From Paenibacillus phytorum (GTDB taxonomy: Bacteria; Bacillota; Bacilli; Paenibacillales; NBRC-103111), in the NCBI RefSeq assembly GCF_013141715.1, contig NZ_WHOA01000190.1:1-64000 (forward strand): a stretch of 64,000 nt of DNA, given 5' to 3'. Below are positions 34,412 through 43,311 of the stretch, piece by piece. The notes beneath the pieces were generated by a model, which worked only from the letters and a program-made list of their open reading frames with translations, was not told the origin of the DNA and ran no database searches. Positions within the stretch are counted from its first letter, which is position 1; every line of letters begins with the position of its first letter. Both the position numbers and the translations under genes were made by a program.

Positions 34412-35101
34412 ATGAGAGAGAACATAATGGTTATTGATGATGATGAGAAAATTACGTCTATGTTGAGACGAGGTTTGGCTTTTGAAGGATATTCGGTCGT
34501 CACAGCGACCAATGGTGCGGATGGCCTCAAGCAAATGTTGACATCGGAACCACATCTGCTGATCTTGGACGTTATGATGCCGCATATTGATGGCTGGGAG
34601 GTCGTTCGTCGAGTGCGTGAAAGCGGCAGCGAAGTACCGATTCTTATGCTTACAGCAAAAGATGAAGTCAGTGATCGCGTGAAAGGCTTGGATCTCGGTG
34701 CTGATGATTATTTGGTCAAGCCGTTTGCGCTTGAAGAGCTGCTGGCTAGAGTGCGTGTACTTCTTAGGAGGAGAACGGAGCGTCCTGAGCAGCAGACGAA
34801 TAGGCTCCATTATGAGGATACCATTTTGGATTTGGATACACGTGAGGTTTTTCGCGGTGAGAAACTGATTGAGTTAACAACCAAGGAGTTTGATTTGCTT
34901 CACTTGTTCATGCAGAATCCGAAGCGTGTCCTTTCACGGGATATTATTATGGAAAAAATATGGGGCTACGATTATAGCGGTGAATCCAATGTTCTGGAGG
35001 TTTATATCGCGCTGCTGCGTCAAAAGACCGAAGAATTTGGCCATAAACGATTGATTCAAACGGTTCGGGGGGCAGGTTACGTATTGAGAGGGGAATCTTA
35101 A
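34412..35101 (+). CDS. OmpR-family response regulator
   Basis: 229 residues: receiver domain with acidic pocket DDDE near residue 9, phospho-acceptor Asp53 (LILDVMMPHIDGW) and Lys103 (DDYLVKPF), then a winged-helix output domain (about 130-225). AAGGGTGG precedes the ATG at 34412. The kinase gene starts two bases after its stop, so they are a cognate pair. The stimulus is unknown; the position after htrA suggests secretion or envelope stress. Confidence 0.9.
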   Translation: MRENIMVIDDDEKITSMLRRGLAFEGYSVVTATNGADGLKQMLTSEPHLLILDVMMPHIDGWEVVRRVRESGSEVPILMLTAKDEVSDRVKGLDLGADDYLVKPFALEELLARVRVLLRRRTERPEQQTNRLHYEDTILDLDTREVFRGEKLIELTTKEFDLLHLFMQNPKRVLSRDIIMEKIWGYDYSGESNVLEVYIALLRQKTEEFGHKRLIQTVRGAGYVLRGES

Positions 35102-35102
35102 T

Positions 35103-36575
35103 ATGTCTCTTCGCTTGCGGCTAACGCTTTGGTATTCAGGGATATTAGCACTAACCATGCTGCTATTCGGTATTGTTCTTTATTTTTTCTTGAATTATTT
35201 CCTATACGATCAAATACGCCAAGATGTGAAAAGGGAGGCAGGCAATAGCTCCTTGCGTATTCAGAAGAGCATTGCTCTTTCACAGAAGGGACTCGTCGTT
35301 GATTTGGAACTGGAAAGCAGGGATTTCTACTCTACGAATACGTTTCTGCAATTATATAATGTTACACTCAAAAGCTTTAATCGCTCGGCTAACTTACAAT
35401 ACTATGATGTTACTTTGCCTTTAGCGAAGAATACGATTGATAAATTAAAGCAAGAGGATGGTTTTTTCGAAAAGACCAAGGTACTTGGGCAAGACTTCCT
35501 CATTTATAATCAAGCGATTAGGTCCGATGTCCAGAACCAACTAATTGGGGTTCTTCAAGCGGCAGTACCGATTGGCAGTTATGAAAAAACGGCTGTTACC
35601 CTTAAATATACGCTGATGATTTGGGCATTACTCACGATTATTGTGGCAGCTTCACTTGGCTGGTTCTTGGCGCGTAAAGCCCTCAAGCCAATTGAACGGG
35701 TCATTGACGCCGCGAATCAAATTGGAAGCAGCGATGATCTGGAGAAGCGTATCCACTATGATGGTCCACTTGATGAGATTGGGCGCTTGACGGAGACGAT
35801 CAATGGGATGCTCTCTCGTATTGAGATCACCTATCTGGAATTAGATGAAGCATACCGCGCCCAGCGCAGGTTCGTATCGGATGCTTCTCATGAGCTGAGA
35901 ACACCGCTTACAACGATTCGAGGAAATGTCGACTTGTTGGAAAAGATGTGGAAGCAAACTTCGGGGAGTACAGAGCTTGCTACGCCTGATCAAATGCAGA
36001 TGTCACTCGAGGCTATGCATGATATTGCAGGAGAAGCACAGAGAATGAGCAGACTAGTCAATGATCTTCTTGCTCTGGCGAGAGCAGATGCCGGCGTCCT
36101 GATGGAAAAGAAGCCAGTTGAGTTCATGCCGCTCGTTCAAGAAGTGGTGAGACGTGCTCAATTGCTCGAGCATACCGCTGATTGGCAAGTGGGTGATTTA
36201 GATGCATTAGAACATGCGGTCGTGCAAGGGAATCGGGATTATTTGCAGCAATTGTTGTTTATTTTCATCGAAAATGCGTTCAAGTATACACCTGTTGGAA
36301 CCGTAAGGTTCGAGGCGTCGCGAACGGATAGCTTTATTGGTATTCGGATTACCGATACAGGAATTGGCATGGATAAAGAGGATATTCCTCATATTTTCGA
36401 CCGCTTTTATCGCGCAGATTTATCCAGGGGACTGACGTCTGGAACTGGACTTGGTTTATCGATCGCCAAATGGATTATTGATGAACACGGTGGGTCTATT
36501 GAAGTGACAACACGTAAAGATGAGGGAAGTACCTTTATGATTTGGCTGCCAGCAAACTTTCCTCTCCCTGTATAA
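35103..36575 (+). CDS. Sensor histidine kinase
   Basis: 490 residues: membrane helix 1 (about 8-32), an outside domain of about 130 residues, helix 2 (about 165-187), HAMP, HisKA with His263 (SDASHELRTPLTTIRGN) and a HATPase domain (N-box FIENAFKYT, DTGIGM, GTGLGLSIAKWI). This is the ArlS/CssS-like class. Partner of the upstream regulator. Confidence 0.9.
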   Translation: MSLRLRLTLWYSGILALTMLLFGIVLYFFLNYFLYDQIRQDVKREAGNSSLRIQKSIALSQKGLVVDLELESRDFYSTNTFLQLYNVTLKSFNRSANLQYYDVTLPLAKNTIDKLKQEDGFFEKTKVLGQDFLIYNQAIRSDVQNQLIGVLQAAVPIGSYEKTAVTLKYTLMIWALLTIIVAASLGWFLARKALKPIERVIDAANQIGSSDDLEKRIHYDGPLDEIGRLTETINGMLSRIEITYLELDEAYRAQRRFVSDASHELRTPLTTIRGNVDLLEKMWKQTSGSTELATPDQMQMSLEAMHDIAGEAQRMSRLVNDLLALARADAGVLMEKKPVEFMPLVQEVVRRAQLLEHTADWQVGDLDALEHAVVQGNRDYLQQLLFIFIENAFKYTPVGTVRFEASRTDSFIGIRITDTGIGMDKEDIPHIFDRFYRADLSRGLTSGTGLGLSIAKWIIDEHGGSIEVTTRKDEGSTFMIWLPANFPLPV

Positions 36576-36621
36576 TCAGCTATAATGAAAGAAAATAATG
36601 TTTCTTAGGCAGGTGGAAGAA

Positions 36622-37578
36622 ATGGAAGTAGTCCGAATATCACCCAGAGGCTATTGTTATGGCGTTGTAGACGCTATGGCACTTGCTATGCAAACTGCTA
36701 AAAACTTAAATCTTCCGAGACCTATTTATATATTAGGCATGATTGTCCATAATGCGCATGTCACTGATTTCTTCAAAGAAGAAGGTGTCATCACATTAGA
36801 TGGTGAGAACCGGCTTGAAATATTAGAACAAATCGAAACAGGGACGGTCATATTCACAGCTCATGGGGTATCTCCTGAGGTAAGACGCCGAGCCCGAGAC
36901 AAGGGCCTAACTGTTGTGGATGCAACCTGCCCAGATGTAACGAAGACACATGATTTAATTCGGGAAAAAGTAGCCGACGGCTATGAAGTTATCTATATTG
37001 GGAAGAAAGCTCATCCTGAGCCAGAGGGCGCAGTAGGTGTAGCTCCTGACAAAGTACACCTCATCGAGAAGCTTGAAGAAGCCGATCAACTAGACATTAA
37101 AGCCGACCGTATTATTATTACGAACCAAACGACAATGAGCCAATGGGACATTAAGCATTTAATGAATCGTTTACTGGAACTATTCCCAAAAGCTGAGATT
37201 CATAATGAGATCTGTCTAGCCACGCAGGTTAGACAAGAAGCAGTAGCTGAACAAGCGAAGGAAGTCGATCTAGTTATCGTAGTTGGAGATCCAAAAAGTA
37301 ATAATTCGAACCGCTTAGCGCAAGTTTCAGAGGATATTGCAGGAGTAAGAGCGTATAGAATATCTGATATCACGGAGCTTAATCGCACATGGTTAACCAA
37401 TGTACGCAAGGTTGGTGTAACTTCTGGTGCTTCAACTCCGACACCTATAACCAAAGAGGTAATTTCCTACTTGGAAGCTTATGATACGAAAGATGAAACC
37501 AGTTGGGATATTACGCGTACTATTAATATGAAGAAGCTCATTCCAGCTGTTAAATCCAAAGCAGCGAGTAGTGAGTGA
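36622..37578 (+). CDS. ispH: 4-hydroxy-3-methylbut-2-enyl diphosphate reductase
   Basis: 318 residues, last enzyme of the MEP isoprenoid route, an iron-sulfur reductase. The three cluster cysteines are Cys12 (PRGYCYGVV), Cys103 (DATCPDVTKTHD) and Cys198 (NEICLATQVRQE). The typical N-terminus MEVVRISPRGYCYG starts at the ATG at 36622 after CAGGTGG; the in-frame ATG 24 bp upstream is not used. Isoprenoids from this route feed menaquinone and cell-wall lipid. Confidence 0.95.
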   Translation: MEVVRISPRGYCYGVVDAMALAMQTAKNLNLPRPIYILGMIVHNAHVTDFFKEEGVITLDGENRLEILEQIETGTVIFTAHGVSPEVRRRARDKGLTVVDATCPDVTKTHDLIREKVADGYEVIYIGKKAHPEPEGAVGVAPDKVHLIEKLEEADQLDIKADRIIITNQTTMSQWDIKHLMNRLLELFPKAEIHNEICLATQVRQEAVAEQAKEVDLVIVVGDPKSNNSNRLAQVSEDIAGVRAYRISDITELNRTWLTNVRKVGVTSGASTPTPITKEVISYLEAYDTKDETSWDITRTINMKKLIPAVKSKAASSE

Positions 37579-37614
37579 TCTCTATTTATTCCACAGGGCG
37601 GGATTGAGACCAGC

Positions 37615-38160
37615 ATGCAAAGCACTCAGAAGGTGAAGATGATGAAAGTGAAAGCTCGCTACGATTGGAAAAGCACGAAGCGCTGGTTTAGATATAAATA
37701 TTTACTTCTCTTACGTGCCAAAGGCGGTCCTTCCAAGGTAGCACGCGGCTTTTCAATTGGATTGTTTGTAGAGATGTTTACACTACCTACAGCCGGTTTT
37801 GCATTCGCTCTTATCTTTCCGTTGGTCTATTTATTAAGAGCTAATTTACCTGGAGCGTTAATTGGTTTTGTGTTTGGAAAAGTGATTTATATTCCATTCT
37901 CGATTCTCAATAAGCAAGTGGGGGATTGGTTGGTACCGAAGCACTTTAAGATTTATCTGATCCATCATTTACCCCACATGCTTTCTAACATTATTAGAAG
38001 TGGTTTGGATTTGATTGTAGGCGGTATGGTGGTTGGGTTGATACTCGGAATTATTGCTTACTTCCCAATTATGCTCTTACTTAAATACCATGCGAATCGT
38101 CGCAAAGAAAAACGTAAAATCCGTAAAGATCAACTTGCCCCTTCGAATACAAAAGAATAG
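37615..38160 (+). CDS. DUF2062 membrane protein
   Basis: Up to 181 residues with two or three membrane helices in the DUF2062 pattern (ARGFSIGLFVEMFTLPTAGF, then the LVYLLRANLPGALIGFVFG helix and a C-terminal helix ending in a basic tail). Function unknown in the family. Starts at 37615 or, with AAGGTG upstream, at ATG 37642. Confidence 0.75.
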   Translation: MQSTQKVKMMKVKARYDWKSTKRWFRYKYLLLLRAKGGPSKVARGFSIGLFVEMFTLPTAGFAFALIFPLVYLLRANLPGALIGFVFGKVIYIPFSILNKQVGDWLVPKHFKIYLIHHLPHMLSNIIRSGLDLIVGGMVVGLILGIIAYFPIMLLLKYHANRRKEKRKIRKDQLAPSNTKE

Positions 38161-38170
38161 CAAATAAATA

Positions 38171-38205
38171 AACGCTTGACGAAAACTCGTCAAGCGTTGT
38201 ATATT
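38171..38205 (+). promoter_or_regulatory. aroF promoter overlapped by a perfect 12-bp inverted repeat
   Basis: TTGACG (38176-38181), 18 bp, TATATT (38200-38205). The -35 lies inside AACGCTTGACGA / TCGTCAAGCGTT, a perfect repeat with a 4-nt loop and no proper T-run, so an operator is more likely than a terminator. Confidence 0.5.
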
Positions 38206-38220
38206 TACTTTAGTGATTAA

Positions 38221-38260
38221 AAGCGTAGAAGCGAACAAGCGTTGAAGTGAACAAGTGTTC
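38221..38260. repeat. 16-bp tandem repeat in the aroF leader
   Basis: AAGCGTAGAAGCGAAC is followed by AAGCGTTGAAGTGAAC (13 of 16 identical) and a partial third unit AAGTGTTC. It lies between the promoter and the ribosome site. Confidence 0.6.
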
Positions 38261-38289
38261 CAACCCATATAATAAGGAGCGTGTTTAAG

Positions 38290-39333
38290 ATGATCGCCAT
38301 TACATCCAACAAAACGTCAGATGAGCGTATTCAGGAAATTGTACAATTCATAGAAAAGCAAGGTGTCCAAGCTCATGTCTCCAAAGGTGAGGATCGCACA
38401 GTAATCGGAATTATCGGTCAAGCAGATCCTAAATTAGCAGAACAGTTGCGTCAAATGTCAGGAGTTGAGCAAGTCGTGAAAATTTCCAAATCCTATAAAT
38501 TAGCAAGTCGTGACTTTCATCCGGCTGATACGGTTATCAAAATTAAAGATGTTGAAATCGGTGGTGAGCAGCTTGTTGTCATGGGCGGCCCGTGTGCTGT
38601 AGAAACGCCAGAACAGATTGATGAGATTGCACGTTTAGTGAAAGCAGCGGGAGGTCAAGTTCTCCGCGGCGGCGCATTTAAACCAAGAACAGGTCCTTAC
38701 AGCTTCCAAGGTGTTGGCGTTGAAGGCTTGATTATGATGGCAGAAGCGGGTAAGAAGCATGGTCTTCTTACAATTACAGAAGTCATGACACCTGAGTATG
38801 TTGATGTATGCGCACAATACGCGGACATTTTACAAGTAGGTACACGTAATATGCAAAACTTTGATTTGCTTCGCAAGCTCGGAACAATTCAAACGCCAGT
38901 ACTGCTTAAACGTGGTTTCAGCTCCACTTATGATGAATTCTTGAATGCTGCTGAATACATTCTTGCTGGCGGTAACCCGAATGTTATGCTTTGTGAGCGC
39001 GGAATCCGAACATTCGAAACGTACACGCGGAATACACTGGATTTATCGGCTATTCCGGTTCTTAAACAATTGAGCCATCTTCCGGTGATCTCAGATCCGA
39101 GTCACGGTACTGGCCGTAGAGAGCTTGTTGTTCCTATGACAAAGGCATCCGTAGCCGCAGGAGCAGATGGTTTGATCATCGAAATGCACACAGATCCAGA
39201 CAATTCAATGACTGGCGATGGCGTTCAATCCTTGTTCCCTGATCAATTCGCTAACTTGCTTGTTGATCTTGAGAAGCTTGCTCCGCTTCTTGGTAAAAAG
39301 TTTGATACACATAAAGAAGTTATCTTGGCGTAA
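38290..39333 (+). CDS. aroF: 3-deoxy-7-phosphoheptulonate synthase (DAHP synthase, type I-beta)
   Basis: 347 residues: an N-terminal ferredoxin-like/ACT-related regulatory domain (about 1-70) and the DAHP/KDO8P synthase barrel (GGPCAVET, RGGAFKPRTGPYSFQG, KRGFSSTYDE, DPSHGTGRR). It condenses PEP and erythrose 4-phosphate, first step of the shikimate route. The domain order is that of the Thermotoga-type enzyme, whose N-terminal domain gives aromatic feedback. ATG at 38290 follows AAGGAG; GTG at 38281 is too close to it. Confidence 0.95.
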   Translation: MIAITSNKTSDERIQEIVQFIEKQGVQAHVSKGEDRTVIGIIGQADPKLAEQLRQMSGVEQVVKISKSYKLASRDFHPADTVIKIKDVEIGGEQLVVMGGPCAVETPEQIDEIARLVKAAGGQVLRGGAFKPRTGPYSFQGVGVEGLIMMAEAGKKHGLLTITEVMTPEYVDVCAQYADILQVGTRNMQNFDLLRKLGTIQTPVLLKRGFSSTYDEFLNAAEYILAGGNPNVMLCERGIRTFETYTRNTLDLSAIPVLKQLSHLPVISDPSHGTGRRELVVPMTKASVAAGADGLIIEMHTDPDNSMTGDGVQSLFPDQFANLLVDLEKLAPLLGKKFDTHKEVILA

Positions 39334-39352
39334 TGGGAATAGTTCTAAGATG

Positions 39353-39386
39353 ACTGGCTTCCTCGAAAGAGGAAGCCAGTTTTCCT
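39353..39386 (+). terminator. Terminator after aroF
   Basis: ACTGGCTTCCTC / GAGGAAGCCAGT perfect stem with GAAA loop. Confidence 0.85.
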
Positions 39387-39418
39387 ATTTATGGATATAG
39401 GACAAATCTGTGAAATTG

Positions 39419-39435
39419 TGTGAGCATAGCTTACA
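39419..39435 (+). promoter_or_regulatory. GlnR/TnrA box upstream of glnA
   Basis: TGTGA-GCATAGC-TTACA is a perfect match to TGTNA-N7-TNACA. It lies about 28 bp upstream of the -35 of the glnA promoter. Confidence 0.8.
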
Positions 39436-39463
39436 CATAAATAAAAAATACCTGACATAAGTA

Positions 39464-39493
39464 TTGACTGTGTAAGCTTAATCGCTATATAAT
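39464..39493 (+). promoter_or_regulatory. SigA promoter of glnA
   Basis: TTGACT, 18 bp, TATAAT, about 80 bp before the glnA start. Confidence 0.8.
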
Positions 39494-39572
39494 ATGTGCA
39501 AGATAACAACCAAAAGTTGAACATTAATCATGCAAAGTACGTTGAATGTACGGAAATGGGAGGGTTTTTAAA

Positions 39573-40997
39573 ATGTCAGTTCAAAATGTGTTGAACCTTA
39601 TCAAGGAAAAAAATATTGAGTGGGTAGATTTTCGTTTCGTAGGTCTTTCCGGAAAAGCACAGCATATTTCTTTGCCTGCTACTGAAGTAGATGAAGAAAC
39701 TTTCGTTAACGGAGTCGCGTTTGACGGTTCATCCATCCCAGGATTCCGTGGTATTGAACAATCTGACATGGTTATGATGCCAGATACTGAGACTGCGTAC
39801 ATTGATCCTTTCACAGCGCACCCAACTTTGATCATTATGAGCAATATCCATACGCCTGAAGGCGAACGTTATGATCGCGATCCACGCAGCATTGCTCAAA
39901 AAGCTGAAGAATATTTGCAAACAACGGGTGTTGGTACAACAGCATTCTTCGCACCAGAATCCGAATTCTTCATCTTTGATGATGTTCGTTACGAAAATGG
40001 CATGAACAAGTCTTACTTCGAAGTTGACTCCGAAGAAGCTGGTTGGAACACAGGCCGCAAAGAAGAAGGCGGAAACCTTGCTTATAAAGTTCCAGTTAAA
40101 GGCGGTTACGTTCCAGTAGCTCCAATTGATTCCCAACAAGATATTCGTTCCGAAATGTGTAACAAACTTGCTGATGCAGGTCTTCGTATCGAACGTCACC
40201 ATCACGAAGTGGCTACAGCTGGTCAAGCTGAAATTAACTTCCGTTTTGACACATTGACTAAAACAGCAGATAACCTGCTCAAATACAAATATATCGTTGC
40301 TAACACGGCTAGAGAATATGGTAAAGTAGCAACTTTCATGCCTAAACCACTGTTTGGTGATAATGGTAGCGGTATGCATGTTCACATGTCCATTTTCGAT
40401 GGCAGCGAGCCTTTGTTCTATGAAAAAGGAGCATATGCAAACCTGAGTGAAATGGCAATCAACTATATCGGTGGTATTCTTTACCACGCACCAGCATTGA
40501 TCGCTTTGACAAACCCAAGTACAAACTCCTTCAAACGTCTGGTTCCTGGTTACGAAGCGCCGGTTAACCTTGTATTCTCCAAAGGTAACCGTTCCGCAGC
40601 AGTTCGTATTCCAATCGCAGCTGTGACACCTAAAGGTTGTCGTATCGAATTCCGTACACCAGATAGCACGGCTAACCCATACCTAGCTTTCGCAGCAATG
40701 CTGATGGCAGGTCTTGACGGTATCAAAAAGAAAATCGATCCGCGTGCTCTTGGATACGGTCCTTTCGATACAAACATCTATGAAATGTCCGACGCTGAGA
40801 AAGCTGAAATCCGCAGCGTTCCTGGTACATTGGATGAGGCTTTGGATGCACTTGCAGCTGATTCCGACTTCTTGATCGAAGGCGGCGTATTCACACAAGA
40901 TTTCATCGATAACTATATCGAATTGAAACGCGGCGAAGCGAAAGCTGTAGCAATCCGTATTCACCCACACGAGTACAACCTTTACTTCGATTGCTAA
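39573..40997 (+). CDS. glnA: Glutamine synthetase, type I (beta-like long form)
   Basis: 474 residues, making glutamine from glutamate and ammonia. Key motifs: FDGSSIPGFRG, ESEFFIFD, HHHEVATAGQAE, FGDNGSGMHVHMS, and NRSAAVRIP. It is about 30 residues longer than the GSI-alpha enzyme of Bacillus glnRA. It has the GSI-beta features, including the NIYEM segment in which Tyr403 aligns with the adenylylation tyrosine of enterobacterial GlnA. It is not next to glnR. GGGAGGG precedes the ATG at 39573. Nitrogen control through the GlnR box is likely. Confidence 0.94.
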   Translation: MSVQNVLNLIKEKNIEWVDFRFVGLSGKAQHISLPATEVDEETFVNGVAFDGSSIPGFRGIEQSDMVMMPDTETAYIDPFTAHPTLIIMSNIHTPEGERYDRDPRSIAQKAEEYLQTTGVGTTAFFAPESEFFIFDDVRYENGMNKSYFEVDSEEAGWNTGRKEEGGNLAYKVPVKGGYVPVAPIDSQQDIRSEMCNKLADAGLRIERHHHEVATAGQAEINFRFDTLTKTADNLLKYKYIVANTAREYGKVATFMPKPLFGDNGSGMHVHMSIFDGSEPLFYEKGAYANLSEMAINYIGGILYHAPALIALTNPSTNSFKRLVPGYEAPVNLVFSKGNRSAAVRIPIAAVTPKGCRIEFRTPDSTANPYLAFAAMLMAGLDGIKKKIDPRALGYGPFDTNIYEMSDAEKAEIRSVPGTLDEALDALAADSDFLIEGGVFTQDFIDNYIELKRGEAKAVAIRIHPHEYNLYFDC

Positions 40998-41028
40998 TTC
41001 CTTAGCACTTATACATCAATAACATACG

Positions 41029-41074
41029 AGCTGCTTCTTTCATAGTTTTCTATGGAGGAGGTAGCTTTTCCATT
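41029..41074 (+). terminator. Terminator after glnA
   Basis: AGCTGCTTCTTTCATAG / CTATGGAGGAGGTAGCT stem with several G-T pairs, then TTTTCC. Confidence 0.65.
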
Positions 41075-41178
41075 TATCGATATTAATACTCTTTTAATAA
41101 TTATTCTAATTAGTGCTGTTATTTGATGGAAATTAAGGTATAATGAATGCATGAATCAGATGTGGAAGGAAGAACAAT

Positions 41179-41733
41179 ATGAAAATTACCATGATAGCAG
41201 GAAGTAATCAGAGAGCAGCGACAAGTACCAGACTTACTGAATATATCAAGCATCTTGCGACCCTAGAGGGCCACCAGGTGACATTAATTGACTTATATCA
41301 AACACCGCTCCCTTTCTATTCACCAGATGATGCAAATGCGGGGCACGAAGCTCTAGAGAAATTAAAAGAAGCGATGCTTGAAGCAGAGGGGATCGTGTTG
41401 GCAACACCGGAATATCATAGTGGAATTTCCGGGGTTTTGAAAAATGCGCTTGATCATCTTGGACAAGATCATTTCAATAACAAGGTCGTCTTATCTGTAA
41501 GTTCAGCAGGCGGGGCAATTGCTGTAAGCTCTCTGACGCAGATGCAAACCATTGTACGCAATCTGCATGGCATTAACTGCCCTGATTGGCTATCTATTGG
41601 AGGCGACCAGCGGAAGAGCTTCCAGACGGGTGTAACCTATCAAGATATCCATCCAGATGTCGAAAAACGTGTTCGTCGTGTAGTTGGTTCATTCCTCGAT
41701 TTAGCCAAACAATTGACAGTTAAACTAAGATAA
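41179..41733 (+). CDS. NADPH-dependent FMN reductase family protein
   Basis: 184 residues with a flavodoxin-like fold: phosphate loop IAGSNQRAATSTRL and the flavin-binding TPEYHSGISGVLKNALDHL. Family members reduce FMN, azo compounds, quinones or chromate with NADPH. GGAAGGAAGAACAAT precedes the ATG. It stands alone between two terminators. Confidence 0.88.
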   Translation: MKITMIAGSNQRAATSTRLTEYIKHLATLEGHQVTLIDLYQTPLPFYSPDDANAGHEALEKLKEAMLEAEGIVLATPEYHSGISGVLKNALDHLGQDHFNNKVVLSVSSAGGAIAVSSLTQMQTIVRNLHGINCPDWLSIGGDQRKSFQTGVTYQDIHPDVEKRVRRVVGSFLDLAKQLTVKLR

Positions 41734-41767
41734 AAGTTTCCGATAACAATACGCCATTAAATATATG

Positions 41768-41816
41768 ATGAGTAACGCAAAGTGTAAACTACGCTTTGAG
41801 TTGCTCATTTTTTTAT
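41768..41816 (+). terminator. Terminator after the FMN reductase gene
   Basis: GATGAGTAACGCAAAG / CTTTGAGTTGCTCAT stem with T7. Confidence 0.8.
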
Positions 41817-41850
41817 GTTTAATAACAGGCTGTGATGATTTGGAATTCTC

Positions 41851-41879
41851 TTTACAGGGACGTCCTGATCTGCTAAGAT
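41851..41879 (+). promoter_or_regulatory. SigA promoter of the biotin operon
   Basis: TTTACA, 17 bp, TAAGAT, immediately upstream of the BirA operator. Confidence 0.6.
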
Positions 41880-41891
41880 AACCACAATCAA

Positions 41892-41924
41892 TTGTCAACC
41901 TAAAACGTGATTGTAAGTTGACAA
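41892..41924 (+). promoter_or_regulatory. BirA (biotin repressor) operator
   Basis: TTGTCAAC at 41892-41899 and GTTGACAA at 41917-41924 form a perfect 8-bp inverted repeat over a 17-bp gap, the geometry of BirA operators. It starts around +6, so bound BirA-biotinyl-AMP would block initiation or early elongation. Confidence 0.85.
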
Positions 41925-41949
41925 TTAAATATACGGATGGTGATCATTT

Positions 41950-43311
41950 GTGATAACGCATTACGAACGTCTCGCTGCAACGAACAAGTCGCACTTATGG
42001 CATCCTTTTACTCAGATGAAAGACTACAACAACGCTGATCCTCTCATTATCGAACGCGGCGAAGGTATCATGCTTTATGATGTCCAGGGAAGAGCCTATT
42101 ACGACGGTTTTTCGTCAGTTTGGCTTAATGTACATGGACACAACGTACCGGAGTTAAATCAAGCGATTGCGGACCAGTTAGGGCGTGTCGCCCACTCTAC
42201 CCTTTTAGGAATGGCCAATATTCCGGCAATCGAACTTGCAGAGAAGCTGGTAGGGATCGCTCCGAAAGGATTAAGCAAAGTATTTTATTCGGATTCAGGA
42301 GCAACCGGTGTCGAGATTGCGATCAAAATGGCATTTCAATACTGGCACAACCAGGGAGCACGGGGGAAAACAACGTTTATTACGATGAATCAAGCGTATC
42401 ACGGAGATACGATTGGAGCGGTAAGTGTGGGTGCGATACCGCTTTATCATGATGTGTTCCGCCCCATGCTGTTTCCTTCGCACGTTATTCCATATCCCTA
42501 CGCTTATCGCCATGAAGGGGGTGCGGCAGAAGCATTGGAAGCTACGATAACTGCACTGCGCAAGTTGCTCGAGACGAGCGCGGATGAGATCGCGGCTCTT
42601 ATTGTGGAGCCGATTGTGCAAGGGGCCAGCGGGATTATTGTCATGCCGCCGGGCTGTTTACGTGAGATGGCAGCGCTCTGCCGCAAGTATGACGTACTGC
42701 TTATCGCCGACGAGGTGGCAACCGGCTTTGGTCGTACAGGCGCTATGTTCGCCTGTGATCTCGAAAATGTATCACCTGATTTGATGGTGGTAGGGAAGGG
42801 GCTGACCGGCGGCTATTTGCCTGTGGCAGCGACACTTGCAACGGACGAGATTTACACCGCGTTTTATGCGGATTACCAAGAGCAGAAAACATTTTTTCAC
42901 GGTCATTCCTACACGGGAAACCCACTGGGCTGTGCCGTTGCTTTGGCCAGTTTGAAGCTGTTTGAAGAGCGCAACATCATTGAAGTAGTTAGGGCTAAGG
43001 CGTCCTTTGTCGAGAATAAACTCGCAGCACTTAAGGAACGACCGCATATTGGTGACATCCGGCAAAAGGGACTGATGATCGGAATCGAGCTCGTACGCGA
43101 TAAAAATTCACGTGAGCCCTACGATTGGGTAGAACGAATCGGCGTTCGTACGAGCATGAGGGCCAGAGAGCTAGGGATGCTGACGAGGCCGCTCGGCAAT
43201 GTAATTGTCTTCATCCCTCCGCTTGTCAGCACAGAAGCTGAACTTGAATCGATGACAGATATTTTGGCTGAATCGATTGTTGACGTCACGGAAGGTAGTG
43301 CAATTTCATGA
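41950..43311 (+). CDS. bioA: Adenosylmethionine-8-amino-7-oxononanoate aminotransferase
   Basis: 453 residues, class III PLP aminotransferase that turns KAPA into DAPA. HLWHPFTQMKDY is the BioA N-terminal signature; the PLP lysine is in VVGKGLTGGYLPVAAT. GTG start. Its TGA overlaps the ATG of bioD. Confidence 0.95.
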   Translation: MITHYERLAATNKSHLWHPFTQMKDYNNADPLIIERGEGIMLYDVQGRAYYDGFSSVWLNVHGHNVPELNQAIADQLGRVAHSTLLGMANIPAIELAEKLVGIAPKGLSKVFYSDSGATGVEIAIKMAFQYWHNQGARGKTTFITMNQAYHGDTIGAVSVGAIPLYHDVFRPMLFPSHVIPYPYAYRHEGGAAEALEATITALRKLLETSADEIAALIVEPIVQGASGIIVMPPGCLREMAALCRKYDVLLIADEVATGFGRTGAMFACDLENVSPDLMVVGKGLTGGYLPVAATLATDEIYTAFYADYQEQKTFFHGHSYTGNPLGCAVALASLKLFEERNIIEVVRAKASFVENKLAALKERPHIGDIRQKGLMIGIELVRDKNSREPYDWVERIGVRTSMRARELGMLTRPLGNVIVFIPPLVSTEAELESMTDILAESIVDVTEGSAIS

